This document shows positions 1 to 7,197 of a stretch of DNA of 8,867 nucleotides, piece after piece. This stretch comes from Acidimicrobiales bacterium. Lineage in GTDB: Bacteria; Actinomycetota; Acidimicrobiia; Acidimicrobiales; Palsa-688. The translations under genes were made by a program, and so were the position numbers. Every line of letters starts with the position of its first letter. The first letter of the stretch is position 1. The stretch is from contig JAFAWZ010000195.1 of assembly GCA_019241495.1 (NCBI GenBank), positions 1-8,867 on the forward strand, in the 5' to 3' direction. The notes below the pieces were generated by a model. The model was not told the origin of the DNA. It saw nothing but the letters and a program-made list of their open reading frames with translations, and made no database searches.

Positions 1-517
1 CCCCCTTTTTGAGGTTCTCCAACGTGTCGATGGCCCCGAACACCTTCAGCTTCCCGGCCGCCTGGGAGGCGCGTTCCACCACCTCGTCGAGCGAGGCTCC
101 GAACGCGGCGGCCTGGGCCGCTTCGGTCACCACCAGACCCTGCCCCAGCGTCACGCTCAAGGAATCGACCACCCGAACCGGGATCCGCCCCTCGAGGGCT
201 GTCGCCGCGGCGCGGGCCGCCTCGATCGTGGCGGACAACTTCGACGACAGGTTCACACACACCACCCCCGCCGCCCCAGCCGCGGCCATCTTCTCGAACG
301 CTTCTTGGAACTGTCCCGGCGAGGGTGCCGCGGTCGCGGGCAGCTCGTTCGAGGTGGCGCAACGGGCCCAGAACTCCTTGGTGGACAGCTCCACCCGGTC
401 GACCAGCTCCTCTGCCCCGAAACGGATGCGCAGCGGCACCAGCCCCAGGCCTAGCTCGGCGAGGATGTAATCGGATAGGTCACAGGCACTGTCGGTTACC
501 ACGCGAATGCCAGTCAA
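1..517 (-). CDS. DegV family fatty-acid-binding protein (3' end cut off by window)
   Basis: Translating the minus strand from a TTG at 517 gives 172 codons that run off the left edge without a stop. DegV (FakB-like) proteins bind a fatty acid and, in Firmicutes, present it to the kinase FakA; in actinobacteria the partner is less clear. Visible family motifs are the N-terminal VVTDSACDL (residues 6-14), a TSQPSP-like stretch ATAAPSPGQF (61-70), VCVNLSSKLSATIEAA (87-101, the serine-rich lipid head-group site), VVDSLSVTLGQGL (117-128) and DTLENLKKG (164-172), which normally continues as GGRI. The family is about 280 residues, so roughly 110 are missing. The TTG is chosen because family members start 3-6 residues before VTDS and AGAAAGGA lies 10 bases upstream. 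An alternative GTG at 550 directly abuts the TAG stop of the upstream gene in the same frame. Only 33 bases separate the two genes, so co-transcription with the membrane protein gene is likely. Family confidence is high; physiological role is inferred. Confidence 0.9.
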   Translation of the reverse strand, partial: MTGIRVVTDSACDLSDYILAELGLGLVPLRIRFGAEELVDRVELSTKEFWARCATSNELPATAAPSPGQFQEAFEKMAAAGAAGVVCVNLSSKLSATIEAARAAATALEGRIPVRVVDSLSVTLGQGLVVTEAAQAAAFGASLDEVVERASQAAGKLKVFGAIDTLENLKKG

Positions 518-527
518 TGGGTCTGAG

Positions 528-535
528 TCCTTTCT
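528..535 (-). promoter_or_regulatory. Ribosome binding site of the degV gene
   Basis: The minus strand reads AGAAAGGA here, 10 bases before the TTG at 517. It decides for TTG over the GTG at 550, which has no such site and lies right after the previous stop codon. Confidence 0.6.
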
Positions 536-550
536 GAATGGGTCAAGCAC

Positions 551-2686
551 CTAAGTGCCCTCGCTGATACTCCGGTCGCCGTTGGGCTTGTGCTGCGGAG
601 CTGGTGTGGTGAAGAACTGGTGCACAAGAGGGTCATCGGGCCAGACGATCTCCTGCTGGTCAGGTTGTTCCACCGGCGACGGCACCAGCCGGCGAGCCCG
701 GCGCCCGTGGCGCAAGTCTCGGCCCCACCACAAGAGCAGCGAGAGAACGGCGACGACGATCAACACCACCCCGACGTTGGACACCGCGGTGGAGCGCACA
801 GTGTCGCTGTCATGCGCCAGGCGCAGCGCACCGCCGGGGGAGTAGAGGCTGACGTCGAGAGGGAACACTCCTGAAGAGCGGGTCTGCACCGGCACCTTCA
901 CCGTGGTGTTCTGGGTGGACAAGGACAAAGTGCAGATCTCTTCTGTCGGAGTCGGTATCCGGCAGGACACGCCCGGCAGGCTGAAGGGCTGGAATATCAG
1001 GCGTTGGCTGGTCAATCGCAGCTCGACCCTCGCCCGTAAGGATGGTGGGGCCAGGATGGTGATCGGCAACTGCCCCTGGCGGGCCGTGAGGGTCATGGAG
1101 CCGGCCGCCGGAAGGTTGATCTGGCGGGTCGCCCGGTTGGCCGCTGCCCCGATGGCGGTGAGGATGCCGTGGCGTTGGGCCTCGGAGACCGACGCGGACT
1201 CGGCCGCCAACAAGTCGAGCTGCAAGGCCGCGGTGGAGATGCCGGACTGGCCCGCGAGCACCGAGTCGATGGCCTGGATCTGGGCCCGGGCGGCCTGGAT
1301 GGCCGCGCTGTCCGCCGACAGGGCTGACGACGCGGGGCCCGACGAGGTGCCCGGGCTGGCCAGCTGACGGGTGAGCAACTCTTTCGGGGCCAGCTCCGAG
1401 AAGACGGTGCTCGGTGTCACCGCCTTTACCAGGGGGTTGCCGTCGAGGCCGGTGAGAAGGGTCTGGACGAAGGCCGGCGAAGCCTGCCAGCCCAGCGGCG
1501 GCAGGGCGGCCACGGCCCGCTGGTTCGACGGCTGCTCGGTCTGGATCATGGCCAGCTCCGCCAAGAGGTGGTTGGCGGCCAGGACGGGCGGGTCGGCCGC
1601 GGCGAAGTCGGCTGTGATCCCCGCGTCGGCCGCCAGGACCGGAAGGTGGATGGACCCGTAGTCCACCACGGTCGGAACGGCGAAGGTGTACTGGGTGTAA
1701 CCGGGCTTGATCGGCGTGAGATCGGCGTCGGGCACGATGAGCTGCGTGGCGTGGTGAGACGCCAGCGCGCTCAGGCTGGCCCCGTCGAGGGCCCCGTTGA
1801 CCACCCAGGTGCCGGAGGAGGGCGCCGCGCCGTAGGTCTGAGAGAGCACCTCGGTCCCGGCCCGCAGCTGGGTGTCGACATCGCTGCCCAGCCCAGCCTC
1901 ACCCAGAGCGGCGACGTTCACCGGGCTGTAGTAGGCCGGCAGCACCTGGACCAGGCCGTTCTTCGACGTGCCGGCCAGGTTGGCGAGGGTCTCCCGGTCG
2001 GTGACCGAACCGGACCGGAGACCGCTGAGCGTCAAGGGGTCGCTGAGGACCGCGGCGCTGACGCTGGAGTCGGCGTTGAGGGCGGCGGAGAGGTCGCGCA
2101 GGCGGTCCGCTTCTGCCCCGCTCGGTGAGGCGGGCTGCCCGGACGTGGTGAAGGTCACGGGTGAGCTCACGGGGATTACCACCGTCACCGACAAAGGGGC
2201 GTTTTGCGCCGACGGCGCCCATACCAAGAAGGTGGTGAGGGCCGATCCCAACTTCTCGCCCGACGGGCCGACCAGCTGCAACTGAACGGGATAGACCCCC
2301 GGGGCCGGCGCGCCCAGCGGGTTGAGCTTCGAACCGGATACCGCCTGGTTGACGGGGATGTCGAGCTGGCCGTCGAGGCTGCCGGCCGCCACGTACTGCC
2401 TCGAGCTGACGTAGGTGTTCATCCGGCCCTTGAGGGCGGAGTCGAAGTCGGTGCGGGTGATGACCTGGGGGTAGGCCGAGATCTCGATGCGGTCGGCTCC
2501 GGGGTCGGGCGCCGTCACGGCCACATGGACGCTGAACAGGCCCGGACCGACGAGATAGGGGGTCTGGGATAGCAGGGTTATGGACGCTGCGGGCGGGGAG
2601 ACGTCGGCGGCTGCCGCAGCGGGCAAAGCCAGAGCGAGAATGGTGACGGCAACGCCGATGAGCAGGCGGACCGAGGGGGTGCTCAT
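551..2686 (-). CDS. Secreted, membrane-anchored protein resembling actinobacterial DUF6049 proteins
   Basis: The 711-residue product has an N-terminal signal peptide (hydrophobic core RLLIGVAVTILALAL, AAAAA-D cleavage region near 22-27), a long extracytoplasmic region, one transmembrane segment near 636-654 (VGVVLIVVAVLSLLLWW) and a basic tail (GRDLRHGRRARR) of about 57 residues left in the cytoplasm. The outer part is rich in Ala, Ser, Thr and Val and looks like beta-sandwich domains flanking a central domain (about 170-450). A second sandwich-like stretch near 545-630 has a possible disulfide (SCRIPTPTEEIC). No catalytic motif was recognised. In mycobacteria a protein of this architecture (Rv3909) sits between the CCA-adding enzyme gene and the lipid II flippase gene mviN/murJ, so the nearby cca gene supports the assignment; here degV, not murJ, follows. 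The role is unknown, plausibly cell-envelope related. The ATG at 2686 directly precedes the signal peptide. The family call is from architecture and context, so moderately sure. Confidence 0.85.
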   Translation of the reverse strand: MSTPSVRLLIGVAVTILALALPAAAAADVSPPAASITLLSQTPYLVGPGLFSVHVAVTAPDPGADRIEISAYPQVITRTDFDSALKGRMNTYVSSRQYVAAGSLDGQLDIPVNQAVSGSKLNPLGAPAPGVYPVQLQLVGPSGEKLGSALTTFLVWAPSAQNAPLSVTVVIPVSSPVTFTTSGQPASPSGAEADRLRDLSAALNADSSVSAAVLSDPLTLSGLRSGSVTDRETLANLAGTSKNGLVQVLPAYYSPVNVAALGEAGLGSDVDTQLRAGTEVLSQTYGAAPSSGTWVVNGALDGASLSALASHHATQLIVPDADLTPIKPGYTQYTFAVPTVVDYGSIHLPVLAADAGITADFAAADPPVLAANHLLAELAMIQTEQPSNQRAVAALPPLGWQASPAFVQTLLTGLDGNPLVKAVTPSTVFSELAPKELLTRQLASPGTSSGPASSALSADSAAIQAARAQIQAIDSVLAGQSGISTAALQLDLLAAESASVSEAQRHGILTAIGAAANRATRQINLPAAGSMTLTARQGQLPITILAPPSLRARVELRLTSQRLIFQPFSLPGVSCRIPTPTEEICTLSLSTQNTTVKVPVQTRSSGVFPLDVSLYSPGGALRLAHDSDTVRSTAVSNVGVVLIVVAVLSLLLWWGRDLRHGRRARRLVPSPVEQPDQQEIVWPDDPLVHQFFTTPAPQHKPNGDRSISEGT

Positions 2687-2695
2687 CGGTCTTCA

Positions 2696-2701
2696 ACGGT
2701 A
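2696..2701 (-). promoter_or_regulatory. Candidate -10 element for the DUF6049-like gene
   Basis: The minus strand reads TACCGT, fitting the actinobacterial TAnnnT -10 pattern, and ends 9 bases before the ATG at 2686. No convincing -35 hexamer is seen. If used, the transcript would start only a few bases before the ATG. Weak, pattern-based call. Confidence 0.3.
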
Positions 2702-2774
2702 GCTTTCTAACCTGAGAGGGGATCCTTTTTCCGATGCTGCACCGTCGGTGCTCAACCCGGCAGGCCGGTGACCC

Positions 2775-2780
2775 GATACA
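2775..2780 (+). promoter_or_regulatory. Candidate -10 element for pilT, implying a leaderless transcript
   Basis: GATACA ends 6 bases before the GTG at 2787, so a normal start point would fall on or beside the start codon. No Shine-Dalgarno sequence precedes this GTG. The ten bases ACCCGATACA (2771-2780) recur exactly on the minus strand at 8066-8057, in the same position relative to the padR start. There is no clear -35. Confidence 0.35.
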
Positions 2781-2786
2781 GCCAAC

Positions 2787-3875
2787 GTGCTCGACTTGCA
2801 GTCGATCCTCGCCCATGTAACTGAGGTGGGGGGTTCCGATCTTCACATAAAGGGCAACTCCGCTCCTCGGGTGCGGGTCAATGGAGACCTGCGCCCGACT
2901 CCTTTCCCCCCGGTCGAGAGAACCGAAGTGGAGGAGTGCCTGCGTGTGATCATGCCCGTCGATCGAATCGAGGAGTTTCACCGTACCGGTGAAGCCGACT
3001 TCTCGCTCTCGGTCGACGGGCTAGGGCGTTTCCGAGGCAACGCGTTCCGGCAGCGGGGCAGCGCGGCCATGGTGCTGCGCCGGGTGCTGCCCGCCGCCAT
3101 GTCGGTGCTCGACCTCGGCCTGCCGCCGATCGTCACCCGCCTGGCCGAGGAAAATCGCGGCATGGTGCTGGTCACCGGACCGACCGGTTCCGGAAAGACA
3201 ACCACCCTCGCGGCGATGATCGACCACATCAACCAGACCCGCTCGGCCAACATCATCACCATCGAGGACCCGATCGAGATTCTTCACCCGGACAAGCGGT
3301 CGGTCGTCTGCCAGCGGGAGATCGGGACCGACACCCGGGACTACGCCCAGGCCATGCGCCGGGTCCTGCGCCAGGATCCCGACGTCATCCTGATCGGCGA
3401 GATGCGTGACGTGGAGACGGTGTCGGCCGCGCTCATGGCCGCCGAGACCGGGCACCTCGTGTTGTCGACCCTGCACACGACCAACGCCACCGAGACGGTG
3501 AACCGGATCGTCGACTTCTTCCCCCCGTTCCAACAGACCCAGATCCGCCTCACCCTGGCCGGCGTGCTCAAGGGCGTGATCAGCCAGCGCCTGGTCCCGC
3601 ACTCGAGCGGGGAAGGACGGGTGCCAGCCATCGAGGCCATGGTCGTCACCGGCCGCATCGCCGACCGCATCATGGACCCCTCGGCGAGTGGCGGCGAGAC
3701 CATCGAGGAGCTCATCGCCGACGGCGAGTACCACGGGATGCAGACCTTCGACCAGAGCCTGTTCGCCCTGTTCAAGAGCGGCGACGTCACTCTCAGGGCC
3801 GCGCTGGCCGCCGCGACCAACGCCCACGACTTCCGCGTCGCCCTCCAGTCGGCCGGGCTGCTCCCCAGCACGTAG
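2787..3875 (+). CDS. pilT: Type IV pilus retraction ATPase, PilT family
   Basis: This 362-residue protein has the length and layout of PilT, the hexameric cytoplasmic ATPase that powers pilus disassembly for twitching, adhesion and DNA uptake. The N-terminal PAS-like domain includes SDLHIKGNSAPRVRVNGDL (17-35). The RecA-like domain carries Walker A GPTGSGKT (131-138), the Asp box IITIEDPIE (156-164), Walker B with DPDVILIGEMRD (197-208) and the His box HLVLSTLHTTNA (223-234). The C-terminal region has QRLVP (267-271) and TIEELIADGEYHGMQTFDQ (305-323) where canonical PilT has the AIRNLIRE retraction motif, so that motif is diverged. PilB-type extension ATPases are longer and carry a tetracysteine zinc site, which is absent here. 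The GTG start fits the family's N terminus but has no Shine-Dalgarno sequence. No pilin, pilB, pilC or pilM-Q gene is in the window, so the pilus machinery must lie elsewhere. The gene diverges from the DUF6049-like gene and is followed by cca 56 bases on. Confidence 0.93.
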   Translation: MLDLQSILAHVTEVGGSDLHIKGNSAPRVRVNGDLRPTPFPPVERTEVEECLRVIMPVDRIEEFHRTGEADFSLSVDGLGRFRGNAFRQRGSAAMVLRRVLPAAMSVLDLGLPPIVTRLAEENRGMVLVTGPTGSGKTTTLAAMIDHINQTRSANIITIEDPIEILHPDKRSVVCQREIGTDTRDYAQAMRRVLRQDPDVILIGEMRDVETVSAALMAAETGHLVLSTLHTTNATETVNRIVDFFPPFQQTQIRLTLAGVLKGVISQRLVPHSSGEGRVPAIEAMVVTGRIADRIMDPSASGGETIEELIADGEYHGMQTFDQSLFALFKSGDVTLRAALAAATNAHDFRVALQSAGLLPST

Positions 3876-3917
3876 CTGCCCGCCTCTTATCGCCGGGGCC
3901 AGTGAGAAGGGGCCCAG

Positions 3918-3923
3918 TAGGCT
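3918..3923 (+). promoter_or_regulatory. Candidate -10 element TAGGCT before cca
   Basis: TAGGCT fits the TAnnnT pattern and ends 8 bases before the GTG at 3932, giving a nearly leaderless message. The same eleven bases TAGGCTGGAGC occur at 8697-8707, in front of the last gene. GGAG at 3924-3927, 4 bases from the GTG, could instead act as a tight ribosome binding site. Confidence 0.4.
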
Positions 3924-3931
3924 GGAGCGTC

Positions 3932-5320
3932 GTGGTACCGAGCAGGCTGCGACCGTTGATCGCCGAGACCGCTGAGCTGGCGTCGCGGTTCGAAGCGGCC
4001 GGGCACCGCCTCTACCTGGTCGGCGGGGTGGTCCGCGACGCCATTCTGGGCCGCCTGCATGACGGCGCCGATCTCGATTTCACCACCGACGCCCGGCCCG
4101 AGGAGACCGAGCAGCTCGTCTCGGGGCTGGCCGACGCGGTGTGGACCCAGGGCAAGCGGTTCGGGACCATCGGGTTGCGGCTCGGCACCCGGACGGTCGA
4201 GATCACCACCCACCGGTCGGAGGCCTACGAGCCGGGTAGCCGCAAGCCAGAAGTGTTGTTCGCCGACGCCATCGAGGCGGATCTGTCGCGTCGCGATTTC
4301 ACCGTCAACTCGATGGCCCTGTCCCTCCCTGCCCTCCGGCTCATCGACCCCTTCGAGGGGGCGCGCGACCTGGCCGCCGGCCGCCTGCGCACCGCGCTGG
4401 CACCGGAGGAGTCCTTCAGCGACGACCCGCTCCGGATGCTGCGCGCCGCCCGATTCATCGCAGGCTACGCCCTCGAGCCCGACCCGGCCCTGGTCGAAGC
4501 GGTCACTGCCATGCGGGCCCGCCTCGACATCGTGTCGGACGAGCGCATCCGCGACGAGCTGGACAAGCTAATGGTCGTGCCCCGGCCAGGCGCCGGGCTG
4601 TGGTTCCTGGTCCGTACCGGCCTGGCCGAGGAGTTCCTGCCCGAGCTGCCCGCCCTGGCCGTGGAGCAGGACCCCATCCACCGGCACAAGGACGTCCTGG
4701 CCCACACCATCGCGGTGATCGAGAACACCTCACCTGACCGGCTGCTGCGCCTGGCCGCCCTGTTCCACGACGTGGGCAAGCCCAAGACCCGCTCCTTCGG
4801 GCCGGAAGGCGCGGTGTCGTTCCATCACCACGAGGTGGTGGGCGCCCGCATGACCCGAGACCGGATGCGGGCTCTGCGCTACTCGGCCGAGGACATCGAG
4901 ACGGTGTCACGTCTGGTGGAGCTGCATCTGCGCTTCCACACCTACCGCATGGGCTGGACCGACAGCGCGGTGCGGCGCTACGTGCGCGACGCCGGACCCC
5001 TGCTCGGGCAGCTGAACGAGCTGACCCGCTGCGACTGCACCACCCGCAACGCGGCCAAGGCCCGGGCCCTGTCCCGGCGCATGGACGAGCTCGAAGCCCG
5101 CATCACCGAGCTCCAGGAGCTGGAGGAGCTCAAGTCCATCCGGCCCGATCTGGACGGCAACGCGATCATGACCCGCCTCGGCATCCGGCCCGGACCCGAC
5201 GTGGGCGCCGCTTTGTCGTTCCTGCTCGAGCTGCGCTTGGAGGAAGGACCCCTGGGCGAGGAGGAGGCAGGCCGGCGCCTCGACACCTGGTGGCGGGATC
5301 GGCGCTCTGCCCTCGGCTGA
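3932..5320 (+). CDS. cca: CCA tRNA nucleotidyltransferase with HD domain (PcnA-type)
   Basis: This enzyme adds or repairs the 3'-terminal CCA of tRNAs using CTP and ATP without a nucleic-acid template. With the GTG at 3932 the product is 462 residues. The polymerase-beta-like head has LVGGVVRD (29-36) and the metal-binding pair in DLDFTT (D47 and D49); RRDFTVNSMAL (120-130) follows, and SDDPLRMLRAARF (163-175) contributes to nucleotide selection. The HD domain has H258, ALFHDVGKP (276-284) and FHHHEVVGA (297-305), typical of the HD-bearing bacterial class and linked in that class to 2',3'-cyclic phosphodiesterase and phosphatase activity. The tail resembles that of mycobacterial PcnA (Rv3907c), for example WTDSAVRRYV (342-351), DCTTRN (368-373) and RPDLDGN (404-410). 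The frame stays open up to GTG 3902, but those 10 extra residues overlap the promoter-like TAGGCT and lack family resemblance. It converges with the methyltransferase gene 70 bases downstream. Confidence 0.95.
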   Translation: MVPSRLRPLIAETAELASRFEAAGHRLYLVGGVVRDAILGRLHDGADLDFTTDARPEETEQLVSGLADAVWTQGKRFGTIGLRLGTRTVEITTHRSEAYEPGSRKPEVLFADAIEADLSRRDFTVNSMALSLPALRLIDPFEGARDLAAGRLRTALAPEESFSDDPLRMLRAARFIAGYALEPDPALVEAVTAMRARLDIVSDERIRDELDKLMVVPRPGAGLWFLVRTGLAEEFLPELPALAVEQDPIHRHKDVLAHTIAVIENTSPDRLLRLAALFHDVGKPKTRSFGPEGAVSFHHHEVVGARMTRDRMRALRYSAEDIETVSRLVELHLRFHTYRMGWTDSAVRRYVRDAGPLLGQLNELTRCDCTTRNAAKARALSRRMDELEARITELQELEELKSIRPDLDGNAIMTRLGIRPGPDVGAALSFLLELRLEEGPLGEEEAGRRLDTWWRDRRSALG

Positions 5321-5390
5321 CTCGGCATGCGAGTGGTCACTTGCTTAGTGAGTGGACAGTTTTACCGCAAATAGGCCAAAGAGTGCCCAG
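5321..5390. terminator. Convergent intergenic gap with weak hairpins, possible bidirectional terminator
   Basis: This is the only convergent junction in the window, so transcription from both sides should end here. A short stem TCACT/AGTGA (5337-5341 with 5347-5351) is followed by a TTTT at 5360-5363. A second stem CAAAGAG/CTCTTTG (5377-5383 with 5400-5406) has a 16-base loop and reaches into the end of the methyltransferase gene. Neither is a classic GC-rich stem with a T run, so efficiency is doubtful. The stretch is visibly less GC-rich than its surroundings. Confidence 0.25.
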
Positions 5391-6125
5391 TCAGTTGCCC
5401 TCTTTGCGGGCGCGGACGATGAGAGTGCGGGGCAGCCAGTCCATGGCGTCGTGCCAGAACCAGCTTCGGGGCGCGCCCGGAATCGGTTCCGGCTCGACGA
5501 CGAGGTCGACCCGGTAGCTCGCCCGCACCAGGCCCATGTACAGGTCGGCGAAGGTGTGGTGGTAACCGGTGAAGCCCACCCCGCCCCACTGGAACCGCTC
5601 TGGGCTGCGGTCGAAGTATGACCGCTCGGTCACCGGCGGGGCGCTGTCTTCATCCATGACGAAGTAGGCCGGGTGGGGGAGGCTGAACACCAGGGGAGCG
5701 CCGACCTTCAAGACACGATGCACCTGGCGGAACACCCGCCCCAGGTCCTCGACGTAATTGAAGGCGTAGGAGGAGAAGGCGGCGTCTACCGAGTCGGCGC
5801 GAAGGAAGGCGAGGTCGGCCATGTCGGCCAGGCGGAGGTCGACTTTGACCTCTTCTCGATCGCAGAGCTGGCGGGCGTGACCGAGCTGCTCGGCGGAGAA
5901 GTCCACCCCGATGGCGATGGCTCCTGCTTTGGCGAAGGCGATGGAGCACTGGGCTGCGCCACAGCCCAGCTCCAGGACCCGCCGGCCCTTCACGTCACCG
6001 AGCAGGCGGAGGTCCGCCTCGGTGGGGATGTCCGGTCCGTACTGGGCCGCGACGGTGCTCAGTTGGGCCTGGCGTTGGTACTCGGCCGCAAAGCGGTCCC
6101 ATGCCGCGGCGGTTTCAGATGCCAC
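5391..6125 (-). CDS. Class I SAM-dependent methyltransferase
   Basis: The 244-residue product has the Rossmann-like methyltransferase fold. Numbered from the GTG at 6125, the region ahead of motif I has AAAWDRFAAEYQRQ (6-19), then motif I VLELGCGAAQCS (50-61), the acidic residue ending strand beta2 in IGVDFS (D75), RLADMADLAF (98-107) and a motif IV-like SVDAAFSSYAFNYVEDL (112-128), then VFRQVHRVLKVGAPLVFSLPHP (132-152), typical of Methyltransf_11/25 small-molecule or lipid methyltransferases. The last third has many aromatics, including HHTFADLYMGLVRASYRVD and SWFWHDAMDWLP, suggesting a substrate pocket, but the substrate cannot be read from sequence. The GTG lies 11 bases inside the end of ino1, a usual coupling overlap; an ATG at 6170 would add 15 residues and lengthen the overlap to 56 bases. 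As the last gene of the padR-ino1 operon it may act on an inositol-derived product, but that is only an inference from position. Confidence 0.88.
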   Translation of the reverse strand: MASETAAAWDRFAAEYQRQAQLSTVAAQYGPDIPTEADLRLLGDVKGRRVLELGCGAAQCSIAFAKAGAIAIGVDFSAEQLGHARQLCDREEVKVDLRLADMADLAFLRADSVDAAFSSYAFNYVEDLGRVFRQVHRVLKVGAPLVFSLPHPAYFVMDEDSAPPVTERSYFDRSPERFQWGGVGFTGYHHTFADLYMGLVRASYRVDLVVEPEPIPGAPRSWFWHDAMDWLPRTLIVRARKEGN

Positions 6126-7197
6126 TTGCCCCGGCCGCAAACTCCTCGACCAGGCGGTGGGCCTCGTCATCGTGGTACTGGACCGGGGGAGACTTCATGA
6201 AATAGGCCGAAGGACCGAGCAACGGGCCGCCGATGCCGCGGTCCTTGGCGATCTTGGCGCAGCGGAGCGCGTCGATGATGACCCCGGCCGAGTTGGGGGA
6301 GTCCCACACCTCCAGCTTCATCTCGACGTTGAGGGGCACATCTCCGAAGTTGCGGCCCTCCAAGCGGATGTAGGCCCACTTGCGGTCGTCCAGCCAGGGG
6401 ACGTGATCCGAAGGGCCGATGTGCACGTCGTCGGCCGCGATGCCGTTGTCGATCTGGCTGGTGACGGACTGGGTCTTGGAGATCTTCTTGGACTCGAGGC
6501 GCTCCCGTTCGAGCATGTTCTTGAAGTCCATGTTGCCGCCCACGTTGAGCTGGTAGGTGCGGTCGAGGACCAGGCCCCGGTCCTCGAAGAGCCGGGCCAG
6601 GATGCGGTGGACGATGGTCGCCCCGACCTGGCTCTTGATGTCGTCGCCGACGATGGCCACGCCCGCGTCGGTGAACTTCTTGGCCCATACCGGGTCGCTG
6701 GCGATGAACACCGGGATGGCATTGACGAACGCCACCTTGGCCTCCAGGCAGGCCTCGGCGTAGTGCTTTTGGGCCTCCTCGCTGCCCACCGGGAGGTAGG
6801 CGACGAGCACGTCGGCCCGGCTCTCACCCAGGACGGCCGCCACGTCGGCCGGGTCGGCCGGGGACTCCTCGATGGTCTGGCGGTAGTACTTGCCGAGGCC
6901 GTCGAGGGTCGGCCCCCGTTGCACGGTCACGCCGAGGTCGCCGACGGAGGCGAAGCGGATGGTGTTGTTCTGGCCGGCGAATATGGCCTTGCCGAGATCG
7001 AGGCCCACCTTGGTGGCGTCCACATCGAAGGCGGCGACGAACTCGACGTCAGAGACGTGGTAGCCCCCGAGGGTCACGTGCATCAGGCCGGGTACCGTGT
7101 CGGCCGGGTCGGCATCGCGGTAGTACTCGATGCCCTGGACGAGTGAGCTGGCGCAGTTGCCCACGCCGGCGAGCGCCACCCGGATCTTGCTGGTCAT
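6115..7197 (-). CDS. ino1: Inositol-1-phosphate (myo-inositol-3-phosphate) synthase
   Basis: This NAD-dependent enzyme turns glucose 6-phosphate into myo-inositol phosphate, the precursor of phosphatidylinositol, mannosylated lipids and mycothiol in actinobacteria. The 360-residue product matches the short bacterial form. Motifs: dinucleotide-binding GVGNCASSL (11-19), VAAFDVD (54-60), NAIPVFIASDP (159-169), GDDIKSQVGAT (184-194), LNVGGNMDFKNM (217-228), SKKISKTQSVTSQ (236-248), the substrate loop DDRKWAYIRLEGRNFGDVPL (270-289) and LEVWDSPNSAGVIIDALR (295-312). K189, K238 and K273 are the expected conserved lysines. The ATG at 7197 has AGGAGG 10 bases upstream and shares bases with the TGA of the padR frame (ATGA), so the two are translationally coupled. 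The frame stays open upstream but that stretch belongs to padR. In mycobacteria ino1 (Rv0046c) also sits beside a PadR gene, supporting regulation by that protein. Confidence 0.96.
   Translation of the reverse strand: MTSKIRVALAGVGNCASSLVQGIEYYRDADPADTVPGLMHVTLGGYHVSDVEFVAAFDVDATKVGLDLGKAIFAGQNNTIRFASVGDLGVTVQRGPTLDGLGKYYRQTIEESPADPADVAAVLGESRADVLVAYLPVGSEEAQKHYAEACLEAKVAFVNAIPVFIASDPVWAKKFTDAGVAIVGDDIKSQVGATIVHRILARLFEDRGLVLDRTYQLNVGGNMDFKNMLERERLESKKISKTQSVTSQIDNGIAADDVHIGPSDHVPWLDDRKWAYIRLEGRNFGDVPLNVEMKLEVWDSPNSAGVIIDALRCAKIAKDRGIGGPLLGPSAYFMKSPPVQYHDDEAHRLVEEFAAGASGI

Noticed and set aside
9..470. A 153-codon plus-strand open frame at the left edge
   Set aside because: It is antisense to the DegV gene, whose motifs are clear on the minus strand.
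1899..2981. A 360-codon minus-strand open frame crossing the divergent gap and both flanking genes
   Set aside because: It is Arg/Pro/Gly-rich, overlaps the signal-peptide gene and the pilT start, and has no family motifs.
3021..3827. A 268-codon minus-strand open frame inside pilT
   Set aside because: It is antisense to a clear PilT protein with all motifs intact, and its composition is typical of a shadow frame.
3902..3931. An upstream GTG start for cca at 3902
   Set aside because: The 10 added residues do not resemble the family's N terminus and overlap the TAGGCT promoter candidate.
5911..7146. A 411-codon plus-strand open frame antisense to ino1 and the methyltransferase gene
   Set aside because: It is a shadow of GC-rich coding sequence on the other strand: Val/Gly/Asp-rich, no recognisable domain, and it spans two well-identified genes.
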